Origin: an uncultured Bacteroidota bacterium
GTDB lineage: Bacteria > Bacteroidota > Bacteroidia > B-17B0 > Aurantibacillaceae
Direction of reading: 5' to 3'
Assembly: GCA_903834765.1 (NCBI GenBank)
Contig: CAILKE010000056.1
Coordinates: 1 to 64,000, forward strand
DNA: 64,000 nucleotides
Within the stretch, counting starts at the first letter, position 1. The number at the start of each line of letters is the position of its first letter. The notes below the pieces were generated by a model. The model worked only from the letters and a program-made list of their open reading frames with translations. It made no database searches and was not told where the DNA came from. Positions 53,999 through 62,343 of this stretch are shown piece by piece. The position numbers and the translations under genes were made by a program.

Positions 53999-55534
53999 AT
54001 GCAAATACTAGGTTCCATATTAAAACGTGCTGTCGACCTTAGGGGTAAAATTCCTAAACGAAGTAACTTTGATGTGCAACAAAAAAAAGTATTAAAAAAA
54101 TTATTAAAAAAGGCTGAATTCACAGCCTTTGGCGAACATTTTCATTTCACCAAATTATTACAAGAAAAAGATCCGATTAATGTTTTTCAACAAACCGTAC
54201 AAATGTACGATTACAGTAGCATCTATAAACAATGGTGGTATAGAGCAATAAAAGGAGAACCCTATGTGTGTTGGCCAGGACATATTAAATATTTTGCATT
54301 AAGTTCAGGCACGTCAGAAGCTTCTAGTAAATATATCCCAGTTACCAAAGAAATGTTAAGTGCTTTTAAAAGAGGCAGTGTTAGGCAAATTTTAGCTCAA
54401 GCGCATTACAATCTGCCTAAAGAACATTTCGAGAAAGGAATGTTAATGATTGGAGGAAGTACATTATTAGATTTTAATGGAAGTCATTATTCTGGCGATT
54501 TAAGCGGAATTACTGCTGCTAATATCCCTGTGTGGTTTCAACGATTTTACAAACCAGGAAAAAACATTTCGCGTTACAAAGATTGGGAAACAAAATTGAT
54601 TGAAATTATTAGAAATGCTAAAGACTGGGATATAGGCGTTATTGTTGGGGTTCCGGCTTGGATACAAATTATTTTAGAACGTATCATTGAATTTTATAAA
54701 GTAGAAACAATACATGATATTTGGCCAAATCTTCGAATATATGTACATGCAGGAGTTTCCATTGAACCTTACAGAAAAAGTATAGGTAAGTTAACCGCAT
54801 TTCCACTTATCTATTCAGATACTTATTTAGCTTCAGAAGGATTGATAGCGTATCAAGAACGTCCTAATCCCGATAACGGTATGCGTATGTTACTTGATAA
54901 TGGGATTTTTTACGAGTTCGTGCCTTTTAACGAACAAAATTTTGATGCAGATGGTAATTTTAAACCTAATGCATTGGCATTAACTATTAAAGATGTTGAG
55001 TTAGGCAAAGAATACGCCTTATTAATGTCTACATGTGCTGGTGCCTGGCGTTATTTAATTGGAGACACTATCCGTTTTACAGATATAGAGCGCGCTGAGA
55101 TTGTCATTACAGGGCGCACCAAACATTACCTCAGTTTATGTGGCGAACATTTATCAGTAGAAAATATGAGTCGTGCTATAAAACTAACGGCCGATGATTT
55201 AAAATTAGAATTCAATGAATTTGCTGTAGCAGGAATTCCTTATCAAAACTTATTTGCACATCAATGGTATATTGGATCAAATAAAGCTTGCTCAGGAGAT
55301 GAAATTAAAGAACGTTTAGATTTTCATTTGAAAGAAATTAATGATGATTACAGAGTAGAAAGAATAGCTGCTTTAAAAGACATATTTGTAAAAGTATTAC
55401 CAGATAGCGCATTTATAGATTTTATGGCAACTAAGGGCAAATTAGGCTCAGCACATAAATTCCCAAGAGTATTAAAAGGAACTCTTTTAAAAGAGTGGCA
55501 AACATTTATTAACGATTATAAACATACATTTTGA
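53999..55534 (+). CDS. GH3-family acyl-adenylate amido-synthetase
   Basis: A 511-residue protein of the GH3 auxin-responsive promoter family (ANL superfamily). Motifs: FALSSGTSEASSKYIPVTKE for ATP binding, YLASEGLIAYQ, YRYLIGDTIRF-like (here WRYLIGDTIRFTDIE) and ITGRTKHYLSLCGEHLSVEN. Plant members link amino acids to plant hormones. The bacterial substrates are unknown. It is 12 bases after the M42 peptidase gene and overlaps the LysE start (TTGA), so the three form a transcription unit. A peptidase, an amino-acid ligase and an exporter together suggest handling of amino-acid conjugates (inference). Confidence 0.9.
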   Translation: MQILGSILKRAVDLRGKIPKRSNFDVQQKKVLKKLLKKAEFTAFGEHFHFTKLLQEKDPINVFQQTVQMYDYSSIYKQWWYRAIKGEPYVCWPGHIKYFALSSGTSEASSKYIPVTKEMLSAFKRGSVRQILAQAHYNLPKEHFEKGMLMIGGSTLLDFNGSHYSGDLSGITAANIPVWFQRFYKPGKNISRYKDWETKLIEIIRNAKDWDIGVIVGVPAWIQIILERIIEFYKVETIHDIWPNLRIYVHAGVSIEPYRKSIGKLTAFPLIYSDTYLASEGLIAYQERPNPDNGMRMLLDNGIFYEFVPFNEQNFDADGNFKPNALALTIKDVELGKEYALLMSTCAGAWRYLIGDTIRFTDIERAEIVITGRTKHYLSLCGEHLSVENMSRAIKLTADDLKLEFNEFAVAGIPYQNLFAHQWYIGSNKACSGDEIKERLDFHLKEINDDYRVERIAALKDIFVKVLPDSAFIDFMATKGKLGSAHKFPRVLKGTLLKEWQTFINDYKHTF

Positions 55535-56172
55535 TTTTTAGTTTAATATCCCAAGCCTTTGTGCTTATTATATTGCTGACCTTTTCTTTCGGGCCGGCTT
55601 TCTTTTCCCTTATCAATACCGGAATTAAATACGGATACAAAACGGGTGCATTTTTAGCAACTGGTGTTGTTCTCAGCGATTTTTTCTTATGCATTTTGGT
55701 GTGCATATTAGTTCATTTCGGGATGTCAAATTTATTACACTCTTCGCAAGCACAAACTTTTTCAGCTATTATTGGAGGCATTATTTTAATCGTATTCGGA
55801 GCCTTCTTTTTCAAAAAACACCCAGTAAAAACAGACGATACAATTGATATCGAAAACAAATTGCCTAGCCCATCAGTAATGATTATTAAAGGATTTGTTC
55901 TAAACTTATTTAATCCTACTGTTTGGTTATTATGGCTCGCAAATGTCACTGCCATCAGTAAAACACTTGATTACTCCTTATTTAAAATGTTGGTGTTTTT
56001 TAGTTTAATATTAACGGCTGTATTATTTGTGGAATTATTTAAGGTCAAACTCGCTGGAAAAATAAAACACTTATTAACTGATAAATTAATGACCGTTGTA
56101 AATTATGTGACTGGCTCTGCGTTAATTTCATTCGGAATTATTTTAATTTATAATCATTACTTCAATAACTAA
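55531..56172 (+). CDS. LysE family amino-acid/homoserine exporter
   Basis: A 213-residue inner-membrane protein with about six hydrophobic helices. Family motifs include LTFSFGPAFFSLINTGIKYG, GAFLATGVVLSDFF and LNLFNPTVWLLWL. The start is a TTG that overlaps the GH3 stop by 4 bases. It ends by overlapping the ATG of the DUF493 gene by one base. LysE/RhtB proteins export amino acids or their derivatives; the substrate is not assigned here. Predicted topology and motifs support the family. Confidence 0.87.
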   Translation: MIFSLISQAFVLIILLTFSFGPAFFSLINTGIKYGYKTGAFLATGVVLSDFFLCILVCILVHFGMSNLLHSSQAQTFSAIIGGIILIVFGAFFFKKHPVKTDDTIDIENKLPSPSVMIIKGFVLNLFNPTVWLLWLANVTAISKTLDYSLFKMLVFFSLILTAVLFVELFKVKLAGKIKHLLTDKLMTVVNYVTGSALISFGIILIYNHYFNN

Positions 56173-56447
56173 TGGCAAACGGTATTTACGACGAATTAAG
56201 AAAAAAATTAGAAGAAAGTATTTCTTCTTTTCCTTATGTATATATGTTTAAATTTATTATTAAAGCTGATAATAAAACATTAGCGTTAGTTGAAGTATTA
56301 TTTGAAGATGATGCTGATATTTTACAGAAAGAATCAGCTAAAGGAAATTACATAAGCATTACTGTAAAACAAGTGGTTATGAGCGTTGATGAAATCATCT
56401 CTATATATGAAAAAGCTGCCGAAATTAAAGGCGTGATGACCTTATAA
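56172..56447 (+). CDS. DUF493 family protein
   Basis: A 91-residue cytosolic protein of the DUF493/YbeD family. The alternating FPYVYMFKFIIKADN and SAKGNYISITVKQVVMS strands and the helix VDEIISIYEKAAEI define an ACT-like fold. YbeD-type proteins have been linked to ligand binding, and the function is uncertain. It is 2 bases before the aldose-epimerase gene and overlaps the LysE stop, so it is in the same operon. Confidence 0.8.
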   Translation: MANGIYDELRKKLEESISSFPYVYMFKFIIKADNKTLALVEVLFEDDADILQKESAKGNYISITVKQVVMSVDEIISIYEKAAEIKGVMTL

Positions 56448-56449
56448 AA

Positions 56450-57322
56450 ATGGTTTACGAATTAAAAAATAATTTTTTATCAGTTAAAATAAATTCCTTT
56501 GGTGCCGAATTATGTTCTGTTATTTCAAATGAAACAAACATAGAATACATTTGGCAAGCTGACAAAAGAATATGGAATAGACATGCGCCTAATTTATTTC
56601 CTATAGTCGGAAAATTAAAAGATGGCACTTATACTTATAAAAACAAATCCTATCAACTACCTCAGCATGGCTTTGCAAGAGATAATGAATTTATTTGCAT
56701 AGAAAACTCTGATTCCATAGTCGCATTTGAATTAACAGCCAACGAAAAACTATTAACTGTATTCCCCTTTCATTTTAGTTTGCAAATCAAATACACCCTA
56801 GTGCAGAATAATCTGAAAGTAAGTTACTCCGTATTTAATCCTGATAATAATAGTTTATATTTTTCGATAGGTGCTCACCCTGCATTTAATTGTCCATTAA
56901 AGGATGACGAAACATTTGAAGATTTTGAATTCATTTTTCCAAATAAAAATTCATTAACTATTAATGAATTAAATGATGGGTTAATTGCAAAACAAACAAA
57001 AACTATTGAATTACATGATCACAAACTTTCTGTTTGCGAAAAATTATTCGATAAAGATGCGCTTGTATTTACTGGCAATCAAATAGACGAAGTGCAGTTG
57101 ATTTCTAAAAAAACAAAAAAAGGAGTTGCTCTTAAAAGCCTTAACTGGCCTTACTTTGGAATTTGGACAAAAAAACAAACTTCTCAGTTTGTCTGTTTAG
57201 AACCCTGGTTTGGCATAGCCGATTATGAAAATGCTACAGGAGACTTAACAACAAAAACAGGAATAATAAAATTAGAACCTGAACAAAATTTTGATTGTGA
57301 ATTTGAACTAATTTTTATGTAA
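56450..57322 (+). CDS. aldose 1-epimerase family protein
   Basis: A 290-residue protein of the galactose mutarotase-like fold. A start like VKINSFGAELCSVI, a catalytic histidine in KSYQLPQHGFARDNEF, GAHPAFNCPL, and a C-terminal CLEPWFGIADYE fit the LacX/aldose-epimerase subgroup. It would interconvert alpha and beta sugars. No signal peptide. It is 2 bases after DUF493 and ends 41 bases before gmhA. Confidence 0.85.
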   Translation: MVYELKNNFLSVKINSFGAELCSVISNETNIEYIWQADKRIWNRHAPNLFPIVGKLKDGTYTYKNKSYQLPQHGFARDNEFICIENSDSIVAFELTANEKLLTVFPFHFSLQIKYTLVQNNLKVSYSVFNPDNNSLYFSIGAHPAFNCPLKDDETFEDFEFIFPNKNSLTINELNDGLIAKQTKTIELHDHKLSVCEKLFDKDALVFTGNQIDEVQLISKKTKKGVALKSLNWPYFGIWTKKQTSQFVCLEPWFGIADYENATGDLTTKTGIIKLEPEQNFDCEFELIFM

Positions 57323-57326
57323 TAAA

Positions 57327-57359
57327 TTGGATTATTTAGCTTACGAATTACTAATTTTA
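57327..57359 (+). promoter_or_regulatory. promoter of the heptose cluster
   Basis: TTG (57327-57329), a 22-base spacer and TAATTTTA (57352-57359) match the Bacteroidota pattern except at the last base. The ATG of gmhA starts 5 bases after the -7 box, which would give a leaderless transcript. Confidence 0.45.
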
Positions 57360-57363
57360 CAAA

Positions 57364-57945
57364 ATGATACAATTACTTAAAAAACGCTTACAAGAATCCA
57401 TTGATTTAAAAACACGTTTATTAAATAACGATATTCTTTTAAATACCGTTCAGGATATTGTGAAAGATATAGTGACTTGCTATAAACATGACGGAAAAGT
57501 ACTTTGGGCTGGGAACGGTGGTTCTGCTGCTGATTCTCAACATTTAGCTGCCGAATTAAGCGGGCGTTTTTATTATGACCGACCACCATTATTTAGCGAA
57601 GCGTTGCACGTTAACACAAGCTATACAACTGCTGTCGCTAATGATTATAGTTACGATGTGATCTATAGCCGTCTAACGCAAGCTATGGGGCGTAAAGGTG
57701 ATGTGTTAATTGGTTTATCTACAAGTGGCAATTCAGTAAATGTAATTAAAGCATTAGAAGTTGCTAATCAAATAGGAATGGTAACTGTTGCCTTTACAGG
57801 CGAAACTGGCGGCAAAATGAAAGACGTCTCTAAATATTTAGTTAATATTCCATCAAAAGATACACCTCGCATACAAGAGTGTCACATGATTTTAGGTCAT
57901 ACCATTTGTGAATTAGTAGAAATGCACTTATTTCCAAAACCCTAA
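57364..57945 (+). CDS. gmhA: sedoheptulose-7-phosphate isomerase
   Basis: A 193-residue SIS-domain enzyme that makes heptose-7-phosphate, the first step of heptose synthesis. Motifs: WAGNGGSAADSQHLAAEL, the PLFSEALHVNTSYTTAV region, and STSGNSVNVIKALE; the C-terminal ends QECHMILGHTICELVEM with a catalytic His. The length is that of E. coli GmhA. It is 6 bases before the HddC gene. Heptose ends up in LPS core, S-layer glycans or, in Bacteroidota, protein O-glycans. Confidence 0.93.
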   Translation: MIQLLKKRLQESIDLKTRLLNNDILLNTVQDIVKDIVTCYKHDGKVLWAGNGGSAADSQHLAAELSGRFYYDRPPLFSEALHVNTSYTTAVANDYSYDVIYSRLTQAMGRKGDVLIGLSTSGNSVNVIKALEVANQIGMVTVAFTGETGGKMKDVSKYLVNIPSKDTPRIQECHMILGHTICELVEMHLFPKP

Positions 57946-57951
57946 TCGTAA

Positions 57952-58662
57952 TTGCTAAAAGAAGCCATTATACTTGCCGGAGGATTTGGAACCCGTTTAC
58001 AATCTGTTGTAAGCGATGTTCCTAAACCAATGGCTCCTATCAATAATTTTCCATTTTTAAATTACATATTTGATTACTTAAAATTTTTTAAAATCGAACA
58101 TGTTGTTCTATCTACTGGTTATTTATCAGAAAAAATTTCAGAGTATTATAAAGACGAATTTAAAGGGATTAAAATTTCCTATACTAAGGAAGAAAGCCCT
58201 TTAGGCACAGGTGGAGGCATCCGTTTAGCTATGGAAAAATGTTCGACTCAAAACATATTAGTTTTAAACGGCGATTCATTTTTTGATGTGGACTTACAAG
58301 CATACTATCCGCTTCATGCACAGTTTAATTCTGATTGCACACTAGCTTTAAGGAAAGTAAGTAATGCTTCTCGTTACGGCACCATTAAGCTAAGCGATAC
58401 TTCAGCGATCAATGAATTTAAGGAAAAAGATGGGGTAGAACAAGAAGGCTTAATTAATGGTGGTGTTTATATTTTAAACAGAAACTTATTTTTATCTCAA
58501 ACTAAACCAGATATTGCTTTTTCAATTGAAAAAGATTTTTTTGAAAACAGAATTAATGAATTACATATTTTTGGATTCAAATACGATGGATACTTCATCG
58601 ATATTGGCGTTCCCGAAGATTATAAAAAAGCACAAGATGACTTTAAAAGATTTAAATATTGA
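57952..58662 (+). CDS. heptose-1-phosphate nucleotidyltransferase (HddC-like)
   Basis: A 236-residue sugar-phosphate nucleotidyltransferase. The start LKEAIILAGGFGTRL and VPKPMAPI are the nucleotide-binding signature, followed by ESPLGTGGGIRLAM, VLNGDSFFDVDL and NGGVYILNRN. Resembles HddC, which makes GDP-D-glycero-alpha-D-manno-heptose, though GTP over other NTPs is inferred from context. The start is a TTG 6 bases after gmhA. Its end overlaps the GmhB gene by 26 bases. No heptose kinase (HddA) is encoded alongside. Confidence 0.88.
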   Translation: MLKEAIILAGGFGTRLQSVVSDVPKPMAPINNFPFLNYIFDYLKFFKIEHVVLSTGYLSEKISEYYKDEFKGIKISYTKEESPLGTGGGIRLAMEKCSTQNILVLNGDSFFDVDLQAYYPLHAQFNSDCTLALRKVSNASRYGTIKLSDTSAINEFKEKDGVEQEGLINGGVYILNRNLFLSQTKPDIAFSIEKDFFENRINELHIFGFKYDGYFIDIGVPEDYKKAQDDFKRFKY

Positions 58663-59185
58663 TAATACCTGGACTTTATTTTTGGATAGAGATGGTGTTA
58701 TTAATAAAAAATTAGAAAACGATTACGTTAAACATACTACAGAATTTGAATTTATAGATGGTGTCATTCCTGCTTTAGCCTCATTAAATAAGGTTTTCGG
58801 AACCATTGTTATTGTTACAAATCAACAGTGTATTGGTAAAGGAATCATTACTGTCGAAGATTTAGAGTTGGTGCATAAAAATATGTTATACGAAATTTCT
58901 TATTTAAAAGGACGTATCGATAAAATATATTTTTCTCCTTACTTGGCTTCTGAAAACCATCCTACTCGTAAACCAGCTATAGGTATGGCATTACAAGCAC
59001 AAAAAGATTTCCCTCAAATTGATTTAAAAAAATCAATCATCGTTGGAGATAGTATAAGCGACATGGAATTTGGAAGAAACGCAGGAATGAAAACAGCATT
59101 TATTTCTAAAGAAGAAACAAAAGATGAACGCATTGATTTTAACTTTAAATCACTTTCCTTTTTTAATTACGCTCTAACAAAATGA
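58637..59185 (+). CDS. heptose bisphosphate phosphatase-like HAD protein (GmhB-like)
   Basis: A 182-residue HAD phosphatase of the GmhB/HisB-N type. Motif I is LFLDRDGVINK, with IVTNQQCIGKGI, and the Lys/Asp region includes PTRKPAIGM and IIVGDSISDMEFGRNAGM. The zinc-binding loop of E. coli GmhB (CxH, CxC cysteines) is replaced by a cysteine-free SPYLASENHPTRKP, so it lacks the zinc site. The ATG at 58637 starts the HAD fold at once; upstream in-frame codons lie in the HddC gene. It removes the 7-phosphate in the heptose pathway (inference from family and neighbours). Confidence 0.85.
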   Translation: MTLKDLNIDNTWTLFLDRDGVINKKLENDYVKHTTEFEFIDGVIPALASLNKVFGTIVIVTNQQCIGKGIITVEDLELVHKNMLYEISYLKGRIDKIYFSPYLASENHPTRKPAIGMALQAQKDFPQIDLKKSIIVGDSISDMEFGRNAGMKTAFISKEETKDERIDFNFKSLSFFNYALTK

Positions 59186-59202
59186 TTTGTAAGTTTAAGC
59201 GA

Positions 59203-60480
59203 TTATGTTTTTTGTTTCTTCTTTTTCGCTGCTGGAAATAAAATATTATTCAAAATCAACCGATAACCAGGAGAATTGGGATGTAGGCTCAAATCCGTTG
59301 GAGGATCCTCTACCCGATGCTGATAATCTTCCGGATCATGCCCACTATAAAATGTCCAAGTGCCTTTACCGTGGTCGCCATGTATATAGCGTGCTTCGTT
59401 AAATGCTTTTGCTTCTCCTAATATTAAAATATTTTTTTTGATGTATGCTTTATTAAAAGCCGTTGTTTGTCCATAAAACCCTTTAATTGTTTGCTCATGA
59501 TTTTGACAAAGCATTGTAGGAACTGGATCCCATTTTGCAGAAAAATCAAATAACGTAAATACATCGGTTTTTTCGGTTACACCATACTGCATTCGTGGTC
59601 CAGTAGCATCAATCTGCGAAAACTCGTATTCATAAGGGTTTGAAACAAGTAGATATTTTTCAAATGCATAACCCTTTGTATAATCTAATTTTTTATTCAT
59701 GTTAGGATCTGATGCATCATGATCAAACATCGTTTCACAAATGTCAATACCTTCGGCTGCTAAAGCAATATCATAACTATCAGTGGCGCTGCACATGGCA
59801 AATAAAAAGCCTCCTGTAAATACAAAATCATTTATTTTTTTTGCAACAGCTAATTTCAATTGAGATACCTTAGTAAAACCTAACTTTTTAGCAGATGCTT
59901 CGTTATCCTTTACTTCAGCTTGGTACCAAGCTGCTTGATTAAATTGTCCGTAAAATTTACCATACTGCCCTGTAAAATCTTCGTGATGAAGATGCAACCA
60001 ATCGTAATCTTTTAATTTATCAGTTAATATTTCTTCATCATATACGACTTCGTATGGGATCTCGGCATACTTCAACACCAACGTTACAGCATCATCCCAA
60101 GGCTGTTTTATTTTAGGGGAATAAACCGCAATTTTAGGGGCTTTTTCTAGTTTAACAGCATCTTGATTAACTTCTGGGTTTGCAATATCTACTAAAATTG
60201 AATTTTTTTGAGCATCAGAAATAATTTCATAACTCACGCCTCTTATAGTGCATTCATTGGTAACAGGTTTTGCATTAGGTATTAAAAAACTACCTCCACG
60301 GTAATTAACTAACCAATTTATTTCTAATTCTCCTTTTAGCGACCAATAAGCAATGCCATAAGCTTTTAAATGATTTTTTTGAGTATCATCCATAGGGATT
60401 AAAATATAACTACTAAAGCAATTATATGAAAACAATAGGAGACTTATGGATAAAATAAAATTCTTCATTATCATTTGCAA
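59203..60480 (-). CDS. asparagine synthetase B-annotated exported protein with amidotransferase-like fold
   Basis: A 425-residue protein with N-terminal signal peptide (MKNFILSISLLLFSYNCFSS) and a conserved start SYILIPMDDTQKNHLKAYGI. In Bacteroidota databases such proteins are called asparagine synthetase B, but it has no AsnB motifs (no MCG start, no SGGxDS). The central part (KIAVYSPKIKQPWDDAVTL, then FLFAMCSATDSYDIALAAEG) resembles class I glutamine-amidotransferase/ThuA-like folds, with a Cys in the nucleophile position. The C-terminal GTWTFYSGHDPEDYQHRV looks like a sugar- or metal-binding loop. Secreted location argues against cytosolic amide transfer. The function is unknown. Confidence 0.7.
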   Translation of the reverse strand: MQMIMKNFILSISLLLFSYNCFSSYILIPMDDTQKNHLKAYGIAYWSLKGELEINWLVNYRGGSFLIPNAKPVTNECTIRGVSYEIISDAQKNSILVDIANPEVNQDAVKLEKAPKIAVYSPKIKQPWDDAVTLVLKYAEIPYEVVYDEEILTDKLKDYDWLHLHHEDFTGQYGKFYGQFNQAAWYQAEVKDNEASAKKLGFTKVSQLKLAVAKKINDFVFTGGFLFAMCSATDSYDIALAAEGIDICETMFDHDASDPNMNKKLDYTKGYAFEKYLLVSNPYEYEFSQIDATGPRMQYGVTEKTDVFTLFDFSAKWDPVPTMLCQNHEQTIKGFYGQTTAFNKAYIKKNILILGEAKAFNEARYIHGDHGKGTWTFYSGHDPEDYQHRVEDPPTDLSLHPNSPGYRLILNNILFPAAKKKKQKT

Positions 60481-60537
60481 GATAACTATTTTTTTATTTT
60501 TTCAGCGTTAATAGCTGTTAAATTACTTTGACTAAAA

Positions 60538-60566
60538 AAATGCGTACCGATTAGGGATACGCATTT
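60538..60566. terminator. hairpin terminator after the lipoprotein gene
   Basis: AAATGCGTA (60538-60546) and TACGCATTT (60558-60566) pair around an 11-base loop that can add a further CC/GG pair with a bulge. The flanks carry A- and T-rich runs. It follows the minus-strand lipoprotein gene. Confidence 0.65.
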
Positions 60567-60588
60567 ACATTTTTATAAATTATATTGC

Positions 60589-61542
60589 TTAATATGTACC
60601 AATATAATACTTAGCCACGCCATTAGGTGATGTCCAATTGATAATATAATTAGTTGGACAGCCGGTAGAGACAATATTCCCATTAGCATCCGTACCAAAA
60701 GTAATTGTTGAAACTCTGCTGTTAAATGAATGAGTTTTCATTCCACTAATTGGCGCATACCATCCACATGTAGAATTGACAACTAATGGCGTATTTAAAA
60801 CAGTAGTAAAGGCATTTCCTGCTCTGTTAGTTCCCCAAACTTCCGTATTTGAAACGCCTGCTAAAGTTGTATCTCCTTCGATAGTTAAACTGTTAGGAAC
60901 TCCTGCAGAACCTGTCCAAGTTCTTTTTCTGGCAGCAGACCAAGATCTTACAGTTCCATCATCAAAAGTGATACTCATATTAATAGCTCTAATTTTTCTT
61001 GTAATAGTTGTAGGATTAGTATTTAAACCAATATGATTTACAATACCACCTGTTACATTTGTAATTACATGTACTCCATTTAAAGTAGTCGATTTACCAG
61101 TTGAAATAGTTGTAACTTTAAAATTAGTATATGTAATCGTAAGAACCGCACCTACATCTTTCCATCTATTACCAGTTGTTAATTGAACTGATATAACTCC
61201 AGATCGGCTTCTTAATCCATCACAAGACGTTCCAGTGTATGTTATAACAACTGTTTTATTTGAAGAAATCTGAGTTGTATCCACACTAGCGCCACAAATA
61301 TTAGTATAAAGGCTAGAAACTCTAGAACCACTTAAACTTGAAGGAGCTATAGAGTTTTCAGCATCTTCCATAGACATGTCCGCTGTGTTATTTGATGTGT
61401 TTACATCCGCAGAATGCTGAGCAAATGCTGGAGCTTCATCTGCTTCCGTTGCAGGCGATGCCACTTTATCTTTTTTACATGATGTAAATACTAATCCTGC
61501 TATTAATAGAGCAAAAGAAGCTAATTTTAACTTGGTTTTCAT
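60589..61542 (-). CDS. hypothetical lipoprotein
   Basis: A 317-residue lipoprotein with signal peptide and lipobox LVFTSC (MKTKLKLASFALLIAGLVFT then SCKK). The body is Ser/Thr/Asn-rich and beta-strand-like, with NGVHVITNVTGGIVNHIG and a DGTVRSWSAARKRTW stretch. No domain is recognised. It is probably anchored in the outer membrane. It is monocistronic. Confidence 0.75.
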   Translation of the reverse strand: MKTKLKLASFALLIAGLVFTSCKKDKVASPATEADEAPAFAQHSADVNTSNNTADMSMEDAENSIAPSSLSGSRVSSLYTNICGASVDTTQISSNKTVVITYTGTSCDGLRSRSGVISVQLTTGNRWKDVGAVLTITYTNFKVTTISTGKSTTLNGVHVITNVTGGIVNHIGLNTNPTTITRKIRAINMSITFDDGTVRSWSAARKRTWTGSAGVPNSLTIEGDTTLAGVSNTEVWGTNRAGNAFTTVLNTPLVVNSTCGWYAPISGMKTHSFNSRVSTITFGTDANGNIVSTGCPTNYIINWTSPNGVAKYYIGTY

Positions 61543-61706
61543 ATTATTAATTTTTTATAATTTGTAGGTAAGACTATGTAATGTTTTAAAGGTTTAATTT
61601 AGTAAAAATAAAATTAAAAGCATGGCTTTTTGTACTTTTAATATTCATAATTAGCTTTTTTAACAACTCAAAGGGTTACTTTTCCCGTATAAGGAATAAA
61701 TAGGTA

Positions 61707-62333
61707 ATGAAAATTAAACACATAACATTTACTAAACTGGTATTATTATCTGTTTGTTTTCCCATGTTTATTTTTTCTCAAACAGATGATGTGATTGTAA
61801 CTACTAATACTATGAAAATGCAATATAAAGTAGTAGCAGTTATTATTGATGGAGATACGATACCATCTTTTAATCTTGATGAATTTATAGTGTATGGCGA
61901 TTTCCCTGCAAAAAATAAGAGACAATATGAAGCTTGGACCCGAATAAAATTTAATGTAAAAAAAGTATATCCTTATGCTATTTTAGCTGCCGCTAAATTG
62001 AAAGAATATAACCTCGTTTTAGAAAAATTACCAAATGAAAAATCTAAAAAATTGTACATGAAAGTAGCGGAAAAAGAATTAAAAGTCCAATTTGAAGATC
62101 AATTAAAAAATTTAACGATGAACCAAGGGCGTATATTATTAAAATTAATAGATAGGGAAACAGGGAATACTAGCTATCAATTAGTAAAAGATTTTAGAGG
62201 AGGATTTCAAGCTTTTATGTGGCAAGGAGTGGCAAGATTATTTGGAAACAATATGAAAGCTGAATACGACCCAGAAGGTGAAGACATGATGATAGAACGA
62301 GCTATTAAACTCGTAGAAGCTGGACAGTTTTAG
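61707..62333 (+). CDS. DUF4294 family protein
   Basis: A 208-residue exported protein with signal peptide ITFTKLVLLSVCFPMFIFSQ. Its MKMQYKVVAVIIDGDTIPSF and EFIVYGDFPAKNKRQYEAW followed by RIKFNVKKVYPYAILAAAKL define DUF4294, a Bacteroidota family of unknown function. A Cys-free body suggests no disulfides. It is followed by the convergent TMTC-like gene, 10 bases away. Confidence 0.85.
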   Translation: MKIKHITFTKLVLLSVCFPMFIFSQTDDVIVTTNTMKMQYKVVAVIIDGDTIPSFNLDEFIVYGDFPAKNKRQYEAWTRIKFNVKKVYPYAILAAAKLKEYNLVLEKLPNEKSKKLYMKVAEKELKVQFEDQLKNLTMNQGRILLKLIDRETGNTSYQLVKDFRGGFQAFMWQGVARLFGNNMKAEYDPEGEDMMIERAIKLVEAGQF

Positions 62334-62343
62334 AACTTGTATC

